From: UBA668 sp963720695 | GTDB lineage: Bacteria; Actinomycetota; Acidimicrobiia; Acidimicrobiales; Ilumatobacteraceae | Assembly (NCBI GenBank): GCA_963720695.1 | Contig: CAVRGG010000004.1 | Location: 1,178,001 to 1,242,000, forward strand | Direction: 5' to 3' | Length of the DNA stretch: 64,000 nucleotides | Part shown: piece after piece, positions 17,372 through 26,292 of the stretch | Position numbering within the stretch: position 1 is the first letter of the stretch | Layout: every line of letters begins with the position of its first letter | Translations under genes and position numbers: made by a program | The notes under the pieces: generated by a model | What the model was told of the DNA's origin: nothing | Databases searched by the model: none | Seen by the model: the letters and a program-made list of their open reading frames with translations, nothing else

Positions 17372-17785
17372 ATGAGCGTTCAGGTCAGCTCTCCGAACGG
17401 TTTCACTCGCTTCGCTCGCGCGGCATCGACCGCCTCCGGCAAGCCGATCGCGTTCATCACGGCGATGGTGGTCATCGTCGTGTGGGCGCTCGCCGGCCCT
17501 GTGTGCCACTTCAACGACACCTGGCAGCTCACGATCAACACCGGCACGACGATCGTCACGTTCCTGATGGTCTTCGTCATCCAGAACAGTCAGAACCGTG
17601 ACACCGCCGCACTGCAGATCAAGCTCGACGAGCTCATCCATGTGATCTCGGCGGCGGACAACCGGCTGCTGGACCTCGAGGAGCTCGACGACGACGTCCT
17701 GTCGACCAAGCAGCACGAGTTCGAGGTCATCGCCGAGGCCGCGCGAGACGTCGAACCGGACGAGGGTCAGTCGTCCGGCAGCTGA
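17372..17785 (+). CDS. Low-affinity iron permease-like small membrane protein
   Basis: 137 residues. The pattern FTRFARAASTASGKPIAFI, then two helices (about 25-45 and 55-75) with FNDTWQLTINTGTTIVTFLM and FVIQNSQNRDTAALQIKLDELI, is that of the low affinity iron permease family (Fet4-like N-terminal unit, PF04120). Bacterial members are short; transport has been shown only for fungal homologues. It starts 2 bp after the AI-2E gene stop, so the two are co-transcribed. The 3' end overlaps a convergent small gene by 19 bp. Confidence 0.85.
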   Translation: MSVQVSSPNGFTRFARAASTASGKPIAFITAMVVIVVWALAGPVCHFNDTWQLTINTGTTIVTFLMVFVIQNSQNRDTAALQIKLDELIHVISAADNRLLDLEELDDDVLSTKQHEFEVIAEAARDVEPDEGQSSGS

Positions 17786-17976
17786 TCGGGCTCTTCTTGT
17801 GCCGTGCGTTCCTCGAACGACTCGTCCGTGACGTCGGCGTCCGCGAACGGCACTCCCTCGAAGTGGTCGGGCGGGTAGTCGGCGGCCACCTCGTCGCTGG
17901 TGACCGGGTCGTCGAGCCCCGTCACCTCCTCGTCCAGTTGCTCGGCGCCGGACTGGTCATCGATGAAGTCGGACAT
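17767..17976 (-). CDS. Small acidic protein of unknown function
   Basis: 69 residues and strongly acidic (D/E about one third), with no hydrophobic stretch: SDFIDDQSGAEQLDEEVTG to QEEPDQLPDD. No recognisable domain. ATG 17976 has GGAGGTGCACG upstream, a good ribosome site, which is the main reason to accept it. It converges on the iron-permease-like gene with a short overlap. Probably disordered. Confidence 0.55.
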   Translation of the reverse strand: MSDFIDDQSGAEQLDEEVTGLDDPVTSDEVAADYPPDHFEGVPFADADVTDESFEERTAQEEPDQLPDD

Positions 17977-18035
17977 CGTGCACCTCCACACCCACCTTGG
18001 CCCGTCGCGACCCGGGTCGTCAATGGGGCACCACC

Positions 18036-18971
18036 TCACCCGGCGAGCACTGCGTCCACTTCGGCCCGATCGGCGGCGGAGAGCGCCCACGTCGACGCGG
18101 CGACGTTGGCCTCGATCTGCGCGGGCTTGGTGGCGCCGGCGATCACGGACGAGACGAGCGGGTGCGAGGTGTGCCAGCTCATCGCCAGGTCGAGGAGCGT
18201 GTGCCCGCGGGCTTCCGCCCACGCGGTGAGGCGAGCCACGGCCGCGAGCTTCTCGTCGTCGATGAACGCAGCGGCCCGATCGCCCCACGATGCCAGCCTG
18301 GATCCCTCCGGCCGCGGCTCGCCCTGGCGGTACTTGCCCGTGAGCAGACCGGACTCCAGCGGGAAGTACGGCACGAAGCGGATGCCGAGGCGCTCACAGG
18401 TGTCGAACACCCCGTTGGTCTCCGGATCCCTCGTGATGAGGCTGTAGTGGTTCTGCACCGAGGGGTAGGGGGCGAGCCCGTGCTCGACCGCTGCCGAGTG
18501 CGACTGCTCGAGCTCGGCAGCGGTGAAGTGGGTGCAGCCGATCTCGCGGATCTTGCCTTCGGCGCGCAGCTCGGCGAGACAGCCCAGCGTCTCCTCCGGT
18601 GGCGTCTGCGGGTCGGGTCGATGCAGTTGGTAGTGGTCGACGTAGTCGGTGCCCAGGCGGGTGAGGCTCGCCTCGAGACGGCGGCGGATCTGCTCGGGGT
18701 CGCCGCCACGTTCACCCTCGGCGAGGCTCACCGTGTGCCCCCACTTGGTGGCGATCAGCACGTCCCCACGCCGGCGGCCGAGTGCCCGGCCGAGATACTC
18801 CTCGGACATGCCGTTGCCGTAGCTCTCGGCGGTGTCGAAGTAGTTGATGCCGGCGTCGATCGCCGCGTCGACCACCACCTTGGTCCGGTCGGCGTCGAGA
18901 CGCATCCCGAAGTTGTTGCAGCCGAGACCGACGACCGACACCTGCAGCTGACCGAGTGGGCGGGTTTCCAT
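18036..18971 (-). CDS. Aldo/keto reductase
   Basis: 311-residue NADPH-dependent TIM-barrel oxidoreductase. Catalytic Asp/Tyr are in YFDTAESYGNG, Lys in LIATKWGH, His in YQLHRPDP. The cofactor region near the C-terminus has VSSVIAGATKPAQIEANV. The start at ATG 18971 gives METRPLGQL, the usual beginning, rather than the ATG six codons upstream. It stands alone, divergent from the amidohydrolase at 19124. Substrate unknown. Confidence 0.93.
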   Translation of the reverse strand: METRPLGQLQVSVVGLGCNNFGMRLDADRTKVVVDAAIDAGINYFDTAESYGNGMSEEYLGRALGRRRGDVLIATKWGHTVSLAEGERGGDPEQIRRRLEASLTRLGTDYVDHYQLHRPDPQTPPEETLGCLAELRAEGKIREIGCTHFTAAELEQSHSAAVEHGLAPYPSVQNHYSLITRDPETNGVFDTCERLGIRFVPYFPLESGLLTGKYRQGEPRPEGSRLASWGDRAAAFIDDEKLAAVARLTAWAEARGHTLLDLAMSWHTSHPLVSSVIAGATKPAQIEANVAASTWALSAADRAEVDAVLAG

Positions 18972-19123
18972 GCCCTCCAAGGTAGCCACGCCCGGAGTTG
19001 AGGGTTACGGCGCACCTGGTGACGCCACAACCCTCATGTCGCGAAGGGGTGGGCGCTCCGGTACGCCGGGCCGGAGGGCGTGGTTCTACGTTCGCGGTAC
19101 GTCGAACAAGGGGGATTGACGCC

Positions 19124-20314
19124 ATGGCCCTGACGATCGCTGCTCAGAAGCCCATCCACGCGACCCATCGGGTTGCCGAGGACGGCGCCGTGGATGCGGA
19201 CGGCCACATCCTCGAACCGCCCACGCTGTGGGAGGAGTACATCGATCCGCAGTTCCGCGACCGGGCGCTGCGCTTCAAGGTCGACGAGCACGGCCTCGAA
19301 GAGCTCGAGATCGACGGCCGCCCGTCGCGGATGAGCCGCGGCGGGTTTCCCTCCACGCTCGGCGCGATGGGCGCACCGGACCTGCCGGCGATGCAGAAGG
19401 ACCCGGCTCGCACGTACCTGCGCGAGGCGCCCTTCGGGTCGATGGACCCGCACGAGCGGGTACAGGTGCTCGACGCCGAACACATCGACACGGCGATCCT
19501 CTACACGACCGTCGGCCTGCTGTGGGAGGCCGAGGTGGAGGACCCGGCGCTGTCCCAGGCGTACACCAAGGCGTACAACCGATGGATCTGCGAGTTCTGC
19601 GCGGACGAGCCGCGACTCGCCGCGACCGCCCACCTGTCGTTGACCGATCCGGCCGCCGCGGCCAAGGAGCTGGAGCGAGCGGTCGGCGAGGGCGCGGTCG
19701 GCGCCTACGTGGCGCCCTTCACCCACGACGGCACCCCGCTCGGCCATCCCGACCACGACATCGTGTTCGCCGCCGCGCAGGACCTCGACGTGCCGTTCGC
19801 GATCCACCCCACGTTCGAGCCGCAGTGGACCAAGGGCACCCGCATGGGCACCTGGGAGAACGTCAAGCAGCTGCGCCTGCTCGCGTCGGTCACCGCGTCC
19901 GACGGCGTGCGCCATCAGTTCACGACCCTGTTCGACTACGGCGTGTTCGACAAGTTCCCGCGACTCAAGGTGCTCGTGCTCGAGTCCGGCGCCGGATGGA
20001 TCGGCTACTGGCTGGACCGCATCGACGCCGTCTACGGCCACACCTTCATCGGCAACCGGGTCCCGCTGCAGCACAAGCCGAGCGACTACTTCCGCGAGCG
20101 GATCTGGATCAGCGCCGACCCCGACGAACGGATGATCCCCGCCCTCGCCGAGCGTTACGGCGTCTCGCGGTTCATGTGGGCGTCGGACTTCCCACACGCC
20201 GACCACACCCCCGAGTACATCCACGACCTCAACGAGCTCGTGGCGATGTTCCCCGAGGACCAACGGCGCGCGTTCATCGGCGACAACGCGCGAGCACTGT
20301 TCAATCTGGACTGA
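19124..20314 (+). CDS. Amidohydrolase-family metal-dependent hydrolase/decarboxylase (ACMSD-like)
   Basis: 396-residue TIM-barrel amidohydrolase of the Amidohydro_2 group. DADGHILEPPTLWEEYID carries the N-terminal metal ligand pattern (D.H), AIHPTF a barrel His, and MWASDFPHADHTPE the C-terminal Asp/His. In actinobacteria such proteins are decarboxylases or hydrolases of aromatic or ring-cleavage products; the substrate is not known. ATG 19124 has AGGGGGATT upstream. A strong hairpin follows the stop. Confidence 0.9.
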   Translation: MALTIAAQKPIHATHRVAEDGAVDADGHILEPPTLWEEYIDPQFRDRALRFKVDEHGLEELEIDGRPSRMSRGGFPSTLGAMGAPDLPAMQKDPARTYLREAPFGSMDPHERVQVLDAEHIDTAILYTTVGLLWEAEVEDPALSQAYTKAYNRWICEFCADEPRLAATAHLSLTDPAAAAKELERAVGEGAVGAYVAPFTHDGTPLGHPDHDIVFAAAQDLDVPFAIHPTFEPQWTKGTRMGTWENVKQLRLLASVTASDGVRHQFTTLFDYGVFDKFPRLKVLVLESGAGWIGYWLDRIDAVYGHTFIGNRVPLQHKPSDYFRERIWISADPDERMIPALAERYGVSRFMWASDFPHADHTPEYIHDLNELVAMFPEDQRRAFIGDNARALFNLD

Positions 20315-20323
20315 CCACGCGCC

Positions 20324-20351
20324 GAAGGCCCGGATCGAGATCCGGGCCTTC
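20324..20351. terminator. Bidirectional hairpin between convergent genes
   Basis: Perfect 12-bp stem (20324-20335 with 20340-20351) with a CGAG loop, 10 bp after the amidohydrolase stop and 20 bp before the end of the convergent hemerythrin gene. No T-run on either side. Confidence 0.7.
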
Positions 20352-20370
20352 GAGGGTCGACAGCGAGTGC

Positions 20371-21069
20371 TCAGGCGAGGCCGAGCCGCACGGCGACGGC
20401 GCGGTGATCCTCGGCCGACAGGACCGACCCGGCGAGGCTCCACACACCCTGGAACACCTCGTCGGGAGCGGTGGCCTTCATGCCCCCGAGCAGCTCGGTG
20501 CGGTCGTCGATGTTCATGGCGGGGAACATCACCGCCAGCCCGGAGATCAACTGCTGCGGCGCCATGTTGCCGATGATGGCCATGTGCAGCTCGATCACGC
20601 CGTCGACGCCCACGGCCGACTGCAGCAGTTGGCCGACCTGACGCTCCTCGGTGTCCTGGTGACGCAGGTAGTCGGCCGTGAACAGCGCGAGCTCGATGTA
20701 CAGCTCGTGCAGCAGCGCACGACGTTCGTTCGCCGCGCCGGCCTCGGTGGCCAGGCCGGCGAGCAGGTCGAGCCGGCGTTCGAGGGCGATGTGGTCGGTG
20801 GCGACCTGGGCGGCGAGCGCCGGCGCGTGCATCTCGAGCACCGGTTGGAGGACACCGTCCTCGTGCTCGGCGTGGTCGACGAGCAACTGCACGGTGCGAT
20901 GGACCTGTGCGGCAAGTGCTGCCGCGTCGCCGTCGTCGGCCGGGTCGATGCGGCCGGCCTCGGCGACGAGCGAGAAGAGCTCGGCACGGATGCCCTTGTG
21001 GATGTCCCGATAGAGGTCGAACGCAACGGGCTGCAGCCGGTCGGTGACGATGGTCTCGGTGATGGTCAT
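20371..21069 (-). CDS. Hemerythrin HHE-domain protein
   Basis: 232 residues. Iron-ligand motifs of the HHE four-helix bundle occur in order: RDIHKGIR, DHAEHEDGVLQP, TDHIALERR and YLRHQDTEERQV. Such proteins bind O2, NO or peroxide at a di-iron site, or act as iron-linked sensors. The extra C-terminal 70 residues have no motif I know. ATG 21069 has AGGAGAACAG upstream. It is divergent from a flavin-oxidase/GAF pair, which suggests a shared redox-sensing task. Confidence 0.9.
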   Translation of the reverse strand: MTITETIVTDRLQPVAFDLYRDIHKGIRAELFSLVAEAGRIDPADDGDAAALAAQVHRTVQLLVDHAEHEDGVLQPVLEMHAPALAAQVATDHIALERRLDLLAGLATEAGAANERRALLHELYIELALFTADYLRHQDTEERQVGQLLQSAVGVDGVIELHMAIIGNMAPQQLISGLAVMFPAMNIDDRTELLGGMKATAPDEVFQGVWSLAGSVLSAEDHRAVAVRLGLA

Positions 21070-21142
21070 TTCTGTTCTCCTGTGGTGAGTGGCCGTAAGG
21101 CCGATGTCGACCAGTGTGCGACGACTCGCCGAGGGCTCGCTC

Positions 21143-21154
21143 CGAAGAACTTCG
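21143..21154. promoter_or_regulatory. Short palindrome in the hemerythrin / flavin-oxidase divergent promoter
   Basis: CGAAG AA CTTCG sits in the middle of the 144-bp region between the divergent genes starting at 21069 and 21214. It is short and could be chance; listed as a possible operator only. Confidence 0.3.
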
Positions 21155-21213
21155 TATCGAATTGCTAAGAAATCACTAGCGTTGCGGCGTTGCGCGACAG
21201 AGGAGGTGGAGCG

Positions 21214-21687
21214 GTGTTCGACAGCACGACGGTCGAGTTCTTCCACTCGGGTTGCGCCGTCCTGATCGGCACCACCGGCACCGATGCCGCACCGCACGCC
21301 AGTCGCGGCTGGGGCCTCACCGTCGTCGACGCCACGGCCGGTCGAGTGCGAGTGCTGGCCGACGCCGCCGACGTGGTGACGCTCGCCAATCTGCGAGTCG
21401 GGTCGATCGTCGCGATCACGACCGCCTCGGTGAGCACGCTGCGTTCGATCCAGCTCAAGGGGCGGGTGGTGTCCATCGAGGCCGCGACCGAGGTCGACAT
21501 CGCCAAGCAACAGCAGTACACCAAGGACTTCATCGGCGACATCCACGAGACCGACGGCGAGCCGATGGAGATGCTCATCCGCTGGAGCGACTGCAGTGTG
21601 GTGCCCTTCGTCCTCGACGTCGACGACTCGTTCGACCAGACCCCGGGCCCGTCCGCGGGCACCCGGTTGGCGGTCACCGACTCGTGA
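21214..21687 (+). CDS. Pyridoxamine 5'-phosphate oxidase-like (split-barrel) flavin protein
   Basis: 157-residue split beta-barrel of the PPOX/FMN-binding class. Features: LIGTTGTDAAPHASRGWGL near the start, VTLANLRVGSIVAITTA, then STLRSIQLKGRVVSIEAATE. The usual function is binding of FMN, F420 or haem. GTG 21214 was chosen over the ATG eight codons upstream because AGGAGG lies 8 nt before it. Its stop overlaps the GTG of the following PPOX-GAF gene (21684-21687), so the two are translated together. Confidence 0.8.
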   Translation: MFDSTTVEFFHSGCAVLIGTTGTDAAPHASRGWGLTVVDATAGRVRVLADAADVVTLANLRVGSIVAITTASVSTLRSIQLKGRVVSIEAATEVDIAKQQQYTKDFIGDIHETDGEPMEMLIRWSDCSVVPFVLDVDDSFDQTPGPSAGTRLAVTDS

Positions 21688-23039
21688 CGGTCGAAGCGAC
21701 CATGCGCGACCTGCGGCGCTGCTTCGACGGGCGGATCCCCGCCGTGATCGCGACCTCGAGCGCTGCCGGCGTCCCCAACATCACCTACCTGTCCGCGGTG
21801 CACCCGGTCGACGAGGAGCGGGTCGCGCTCTCGAACCAGTTCATGTCGAAGACCTCCAGGAACCTGGCGGAGAACCCGCACGCCTCGCTGATGTTGCTGG
21901 ACCCGTTCAACTACTGCGAGTACCGGTTGACCCTGCGCTACGAGCGGACCGATCGCCGGGGTCCTGTGTTCGAGCGGCTCCGCGAGGACGTCGACCGCGT
22001 GGCCGCGCTCGCGGGCATGCGCGACGTCTTTCGCCTGCGGTCCGCCGACATCTGCCGGGTCGAGCGGATCGAACTGATCCGAGACCTCGAGACGCCGGCG
22101 CCCGACGAGCCCCGGCACCGTCCGGTCACGCTGGCGGCCTCGGCCGAACTGGTGAGGCGGATCAGCCGATGCTCGGACCTGGAGAGCGTGATGGACGTCG
22201 CGCTGGTCGGCCTCGACGAGCTGCTCGGCTATCGCCACTCGTCCGTGATGCTGCTCGACGAGCTCGGCACCCGGCTGTTCACCATCGCCAGCCACGGCTT
22301 CCCGGCCGAAGGCGTCGGCTCCGAGGTCGAGGTCGGCGAAGGGGTCGCCGGCACCGCCGCCGAGCGATGCGAGCCGGTGCGGGTCGGGCAGCTCCGTCAG
22401 ATGCGGAAGTACTCGCACACGGTGCGACGGTCGTTCGAGGCGAGCACCCAGGTGGGACCCGGACTCGACGTGCCCTTGCCCGAGCTCGGCGACACGCAGA
22501 GCCGACTCGCCGTCCCGGCGCTGGCTCGCGGTGAGCTGGTGGGGGTGGTCGTCGTCGACAGCCCGCTCTCGCTGGCGTTCGACGACGACGACGAGGCCGT
22601 GCTGGCCGTGGTCGCCACGCTCGTGGCACAGGCCATCGACAACGAGCGCTCGCTCGCCGACGTCGCCGAGCGCGTCCCTCCGGTCGTGGCGGCCGCTCCT
22701 TCGCCACCGTCGGGTGACGAGACGCACGTGCGCTTCTTCGCCGGTGACGGCAGCGTGTTCCTCGACGGGGAGTACCTGATCCGTGGCGTGGCCGGCAGGA
22801 TCCTCTGGTCGCTCGTGCAGCGCCACCTGCAGGAGGGGCAGACCGAGTTCACCAACAAGGAGCTCCGCCTCGATCGCTCGCTGGACCTGCCCGGCTTTCG
22901 CGACAACCTCGACACCCGACTGGTGATGCTGAAGCGACGCCTCGACGAGCGATCGGCGCCGTTGCGCATGGAGCGAACCGGCCGCGGTCGCTTTCGGCTC
23001 GACGTCACGACGGCGCTCCGCCTGGAAGCGCACGACTGA
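21684..23039 (+). CDS. PPOX domain + GAF domain + C-terminal winged-helix-like protein
   Basis: 451 residues and three parts. Residues about 1-145 form a second split-barrel flavin-oxidase domain (RIPAVIATSSAAGVPNITYLS, FNYCEYRLTLRYERTD). Residues about 150-325 are a GAF sensor domain (LVGLDELLGYRHSSVMLLDE, GEGVAGTAAERCEPVRV, ALARGELVGVVVVDSPL). Residues about 350-451 (VRFFAGDGSVFLDGEYLIRG, LVMLKRRLDERSAPLRME) look like the winged-helix seen after GAF domains in Actinobacteria. A redox- or ligand-responsive regulator is likely. Coupled to the preceding flavin protein and opposite a hemerythrin gene. Confidence 0.8.
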   Translation: MTVEATMRDLRRCFDGRIPAVIATSSAAGVPNITYLSAVHPVDEERVALSNQFMSKTSRNLAENPHASLMLLDPFNYCEYRLTLRYERTDRRGPVFERLREDVDRVAALAGMRDVFRLRSADICRVERIELIRDLETPAPDEPRHRPVTLAASAELVRRISRCSDLESVMDVALVGLDELLGYRHSSVMLLDELGTRLFTIASHGFPAEGVGSEVEVGEGVAGTAAERCEPVRVGQLRQMRKYSHTVRRSFEASTQVGPGLDVPLPELGDTQSRLAVPALARGELVGVVVVDSPLSLAFDDDDEAVLAVVATLVAQAIDNERSLADVAERVPPVVAAAPSPPSGDETHVRFFAGDGSVFLDGEYLIRGVAGRILWSLVQRHLQEGQTEFTNKELRLDRSLDLPGFRDNLDTRLVMLKRRLDERSAPLRMERTGRGRFRLDVTTALRLEAHD

Positions 23040-23066
23040 GCAGCTCCACGGGACACGCACCCATCC

Positions 23067-23092
23067 GGGGCTGCCATGATGGCGGCAGCCCC
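23067..23092 (+). terminator. Hairpin after the PPOX-GAF gene
   Basis: 9-bp GC-rich stem (23067-23075 with 23084-23092), 8-nt loop, in the 73-bp gap before the CoxL-like gene at 23113. Confidence 0.5.
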
Positions 23093-23112
23093 GAACCTGA
23101 GGAGTACCCCGG

Positions 23113-25383
23113 ATGAGCATGCTCGGCACCAATGTGGTCCGCAAGGAAGACCCTGCGCTGCTGACCGTCGGCGGTCACTACGTCGACGACCTCCCCTTCG
23201 AGGGTGCGTTGCACGCCGTGTTCGTGCGCTCCCAGGTCGCCCACGGCACGATCACCGGCATCGAGGTCGACGACGCCGCGTCGATGCCGGGCGTGGTCGG
23301 CGTCTTCACCGCGGCCGACCTCGAGCTCGCTCCCTATCCCCCGAGCATGCCGATGTTCAACGGTGCGATGCAGCGCACACGACTCGCGACCGATCGCGTT
23401 CGCTACGTCGGTGAGCCGGTCGCGGTGGTGGTCGCGAGGTCACACGCCGAGGCGGTCGACGCGGCCGAGGCCGTGTTCGTCGACGTCGACCTGCTGCCCG
23501 CCGTGGTCTCGGTGCACGACTCGCTGACCGACGCCACGCTGCTGTTCCCCGACGCCGGTACCAACACGGTGTTCGCGATCCCCGGGACCGGCGCCGAGCT
23601 GTTCGACGGATGCGACGTCACCGTCGAGCTGTCGTTCCGCAACCACCGACTCGCGCCGTGCCCGCTCGAGACCCGGGCAGCGGTGGCGCAGTGGGAGACC
23701 GTCGACGGCGTCGAGCACCTCACCCAGTGGTCCGAGAATCAGGGCGCGCATGGCACCCGCGACGGGCTCGTCAACGCGCTCGGGTTGCAGCCGTCGCAGG
23801 TGCGGGTGATCACCCCGGATGTCGGCGGCGGGTTCGGTGCGAAGCACGGCACGTCGCCCGAGGAGATCCTCACCGCCGTGCTCGCCCGCAAGCTGGGGCA
23901 GACCGTCCGCTGGGTCGAGACGCGGTCGGAGAGCATGCTCGGCCTCGTGCACGGTCGCGGCCAGGAGATCACGGCCACCATCGGCGGCACCCGCGACGGG
24001 CGCGTGCTCGGCTTCCGCTCGCACGTGATCCAGGACGGTGGCGCTTACCCCGAGGTGGGTTCGGTGCTGCCGATCTTCGCCCGCAACCTCGCCAGCGGCC
24101 CCTACGACATCGCCAAGGTCGACGTGTCGACGGTGTCGGTGGTGACCAACACCGTCCCCATCGGCGCCTACCGCGGCGCGGGTCGCCCGGAGGCGGCGCA
24201 GATCATCGAGCGGATGATGGACGCGTTCGCGGCCGAGATCGGGATGGATCCCGCCGAGGTGCGACGCCGCAACTTCATCGCCCCCGAGCAGTTCCCGTAC
24301 ACCAACGCGATGGGCATCACCATGGACTCGGGCAACTACGCCGGGGCGCTCGACGAGGTGCTGTCGCAGGTGGACTACGCCGAACTGCGCGCGGAGCAGG
24401 CACGGCGGCGCGAGGACCCTGACGCGAAGCTGCTCGGGCTCGGCTGGGCGTCGTACATCGAGATCACCAATCCCGTGACGACGCCCGACTTCGGCTCGAT
24501 GGAGGTCCGCCCCGACGGCACCGCGCTGCTGCTGACCGGCGTGTCGCCGCACGGCCAGGGTCACTACACCGTGTTCGCCCAGATCGCCAGCGATCTCACC
24601 GGGATCCCCTTCGACCAGATCGAGGTGCGTCACGGCGACACCGACCTCGTCGCCCGCGGCAACGGCACCGGTGGGTCACGGTCGTTGCAGATCGGCGGGT
24701 CGGCGATCAAGCTCGCCGGGGAAGCGCTGATCGAGCGGGCCAAGGAGGTCGCCGCCGACCTGCTCGAGGCGAGCGCGGACGACATCGTCCTCGATCCCAC
24801 GACCGGCGACTTCTCGGTGGCCGGCACGCCCGCGATGACGCGCACGTGGGGCGAGATCGCGGAGGCCGCCATCACCAGCGCCGGCACGCCGTTCCTCGCC
24901 GAGGCCGACTTCCAGCCCGTCGGCTCCGCGTTCCCGTTCGGCACCCACCTCGCCGTGGTCGAGGTCGATCGCGAGATCGGCGAAGTGAAGGTGATCCGCC
25001 ACGTCACCTGCGACGACTGCGGGATCATGGTCAACCCGATGCTCGTCGCCGGCCAGGTGCACGGCGGCGTCGCTTCCGGCATCGCCCAGGCGTTGATGGA
25101 GGAGTTCGTCTACGACGAGGACGGCAACCCCAAGACGGGCAACTTCCTCGACTACGCGCTCGTGTCCGCGGCCGAGCTCCCCAGCTTCGAGCGCCACCCC
25201 CAGGAGACGGCCTCGCCGATCAACCCGCTCGGCGCGAAGGGCATCGGCGAGTCCGGCACGATCGGCGCCACGCCCGCGGTGCAGAACGCCGTGGTCGATG
25301 CGCTCGCCCACCTCGGCGTGCGCCACATCGACATCCCGACCACCGCGCAGCGGGTGTGGACCACCATCCAGGCCGCGAGCTGA
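23113..25383 (+). CDS. Xanthine dehydrogenase / CO-dehydrogenase-family molybdopterin subunit (form II CoxL-like)
   Basis: 756-residue molybdenum-cofactor subunit of a hydroxylase. The active-site loop is AYRGAGR (about 352-358), the motif of form II CoxL-like proteins rather than the AYxCSFR of true aerobic CO dehydrogenase. The catalytic Glu is in GAKGIGESG (about E713). GGGFGAKHG and GTGGSRSLQIGG are cofactor loops. Substrate: an aldehyde, purine or other heterocycle. The FAD and 2Fe-2S subunits that normally accompany it are not within this window's neighbourhood, so it must use partners encoded elsewhere. ATG preceded by GAGGAGTACCCCGG. Confidence 0.93.
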   Translation: MSMLGTNVVRKEDPALLTVGGHYVDDLPFEGALHAVFVRSQVAHGTITGIEVDDAASMPGVVGVFTAADLELAPYPPSMPMFNGAMQRTRLATDRVRYVGEPVAVVVARSHAEAVDAAEAVFVDVDLLPAVVSVHDSLTDATLLFPDAGTNTVFAIPGTGAELFDGCDVTVELSFRNHRLAPCPLETRAAVAQWETVDGVEHLTQWSENQGAHGTRDGLVNALGLQPSQVRVITPDVGGGFGAKHGTSPEEILTAVLARKLGQTVRWVETRSESMLGLVHGRGQEITATIGGTRDGRVLGFRSHVIQDGGAYPEVGSVLPIFARNLASGPYDIAKVDVSTVSVVTNTVPIGAYRGAGRPEAAQIIERMMDAFAAEIGMDPAEVRRRNFIAPEQFPYTNAMGITMDSGNYAGALDEVLSQVDYAELRAEQARRREDPDAKLLGLGWASYIEITNPVTTPDFGSMEVRPDGTALLLTGVSPHGQGHYTVFAQIASDLTGIPFDQIEVRHGDTDLVARGNGTGGSRSLQIGGSAIKLAGEALIERAKEVAADLLEASADDIVLDPTTGDFSVAGTPAMTRTWGEIAEAAITSAGTPFLAEADFQPVGSAFPFGTHLAVVEVDREIGEVKVIRHVTCDDCGIMVNPMLVAGQVHGGVASGIAQALMEEFVYDEDGNPKTGNFLDYALVSAAELPSFERHPQETASPINPLGAKGIGESGTIGATPAVQNAVVDALAHLGVRHIDIPTTAQRVWTTIQAAS

Positions 25384-25393
25384 CTCGGGGGGA

Positions 25394-26248
25394 TCAGGCC
25401 AACGCGAGGACGTCGTGCAGTGCGGTGCGCATCTGCTCGCGGTGGGCGATCGAGTCGTGGATGAGGTGACCGGCGCCGGCGACCACGCGCACGTCGATGT
25501 GCGGGCTGTGCTGGGCGAGCGCCGCCTTCTCCGGGGCGCGCACGATCGTGTCGGGTGACGCCTCGTCGCCACAGACCACGATGCCCGGCACCGGGATCGG
25601 TGCCGCCGGGTCGTAGACGCGATCGATGCGTCCGGTGAGCACCGGGTCGAGCACGGTCGCATCGAGGCGGAGCATGCCCATCGCCATGGCCCGAATGGCG
25701 TCGGCGTGGAGCGAGTCCTGGAACTGACCGCCGCTGAGCGACGGACTGACGTTGAGCATGCCGACCAGCGCGTCGATCGAGACCTTGTTCTCCTGCAGCA
25801 TCGGGATGGACTGGCGCATCAGCGTGAACACCGCGAGCAGTGCATTCGCCTCGTCGCCCTCAACGGGCTGGGGCATCCCACTCATGATGGCCGGGTCCTC
25901 CAGCAGCACCGCCCGCACCAGATCGGGCCGAGTCTGGGCGAGTGCAGCGGCCGTGCCACCGCCGAGCGAGTGCCCGACGACGATGCTCGGCCCGCCCGCC
26001 ACCTGCTCGCACACGGCGACGGCGTCGGACACGCAGGTGGTGAAGCCGTACGTGTCGGGTGCGCGGCCCGAGTCGCCGTGACCTCGGAAATCGAGGCGGA
26101 GGACGCGGTGATCGTCCACCAGCTCGGGCAACGCCCAGTCCCACGTCTCGGCGCACGACGTGATGCCGTGCAGGAACAGGACCACCGGGCCGTCGGGATT
26201 GCCGTCCTCGGCAACGTGGAGCGAGACGCCGTCGTGTTCGATCTGCAT
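25394..26248 (-). CDS. Alpha/beta-fold hydrolase
   Basis: 284 residues. HGITSCAETWDW carries the oxyanion-hole region, VVGHSLGGGTAAAL the nucleophile elbow Ser, GDEASPDTIV the Asp region and GAGHLIHDS the catalytic His. The start at ATG 26248 gives the usual MQIEHDGVSLH; the ATG ten codons upstream lacks support. Probable esterase, lactonase or C-C hydrolase. It is 45 bp downstream of the MalT-type regulator start region on the same strand but separated by the regulator's stop. Confidence 0.92.
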   Translation of the reverse strand: MQIEHDGVSLHVAEDGNPDGPVVLFLHGITSCAETWDWALPELVDDHRVLRLDFRGHGDSGRAPDTYGFTTCVSDAVAVCEQVAGGPSIVVGHSLGGGTAAALAQTRPDLVRAVLLEDPAIMSGMPQPVEGDEANALLAVFTLMRQSIPMLQENKVSIDALVGMLNVSPSLSGGQFQDSLHADAIRAMAMGMLRLDATVLDPVLTGRIDRVYDPAAPIPVPGIVVCGDEASPDTIVRAPEKAALAQHSPHIDVRVVAGAGHLIHDSIAHREQMRTALHDVLALA

Positions 26249-26292
26249 CGCCGGATGGTATCCAGCCCGGCTCGGCACGATGCGGTCGTGCG

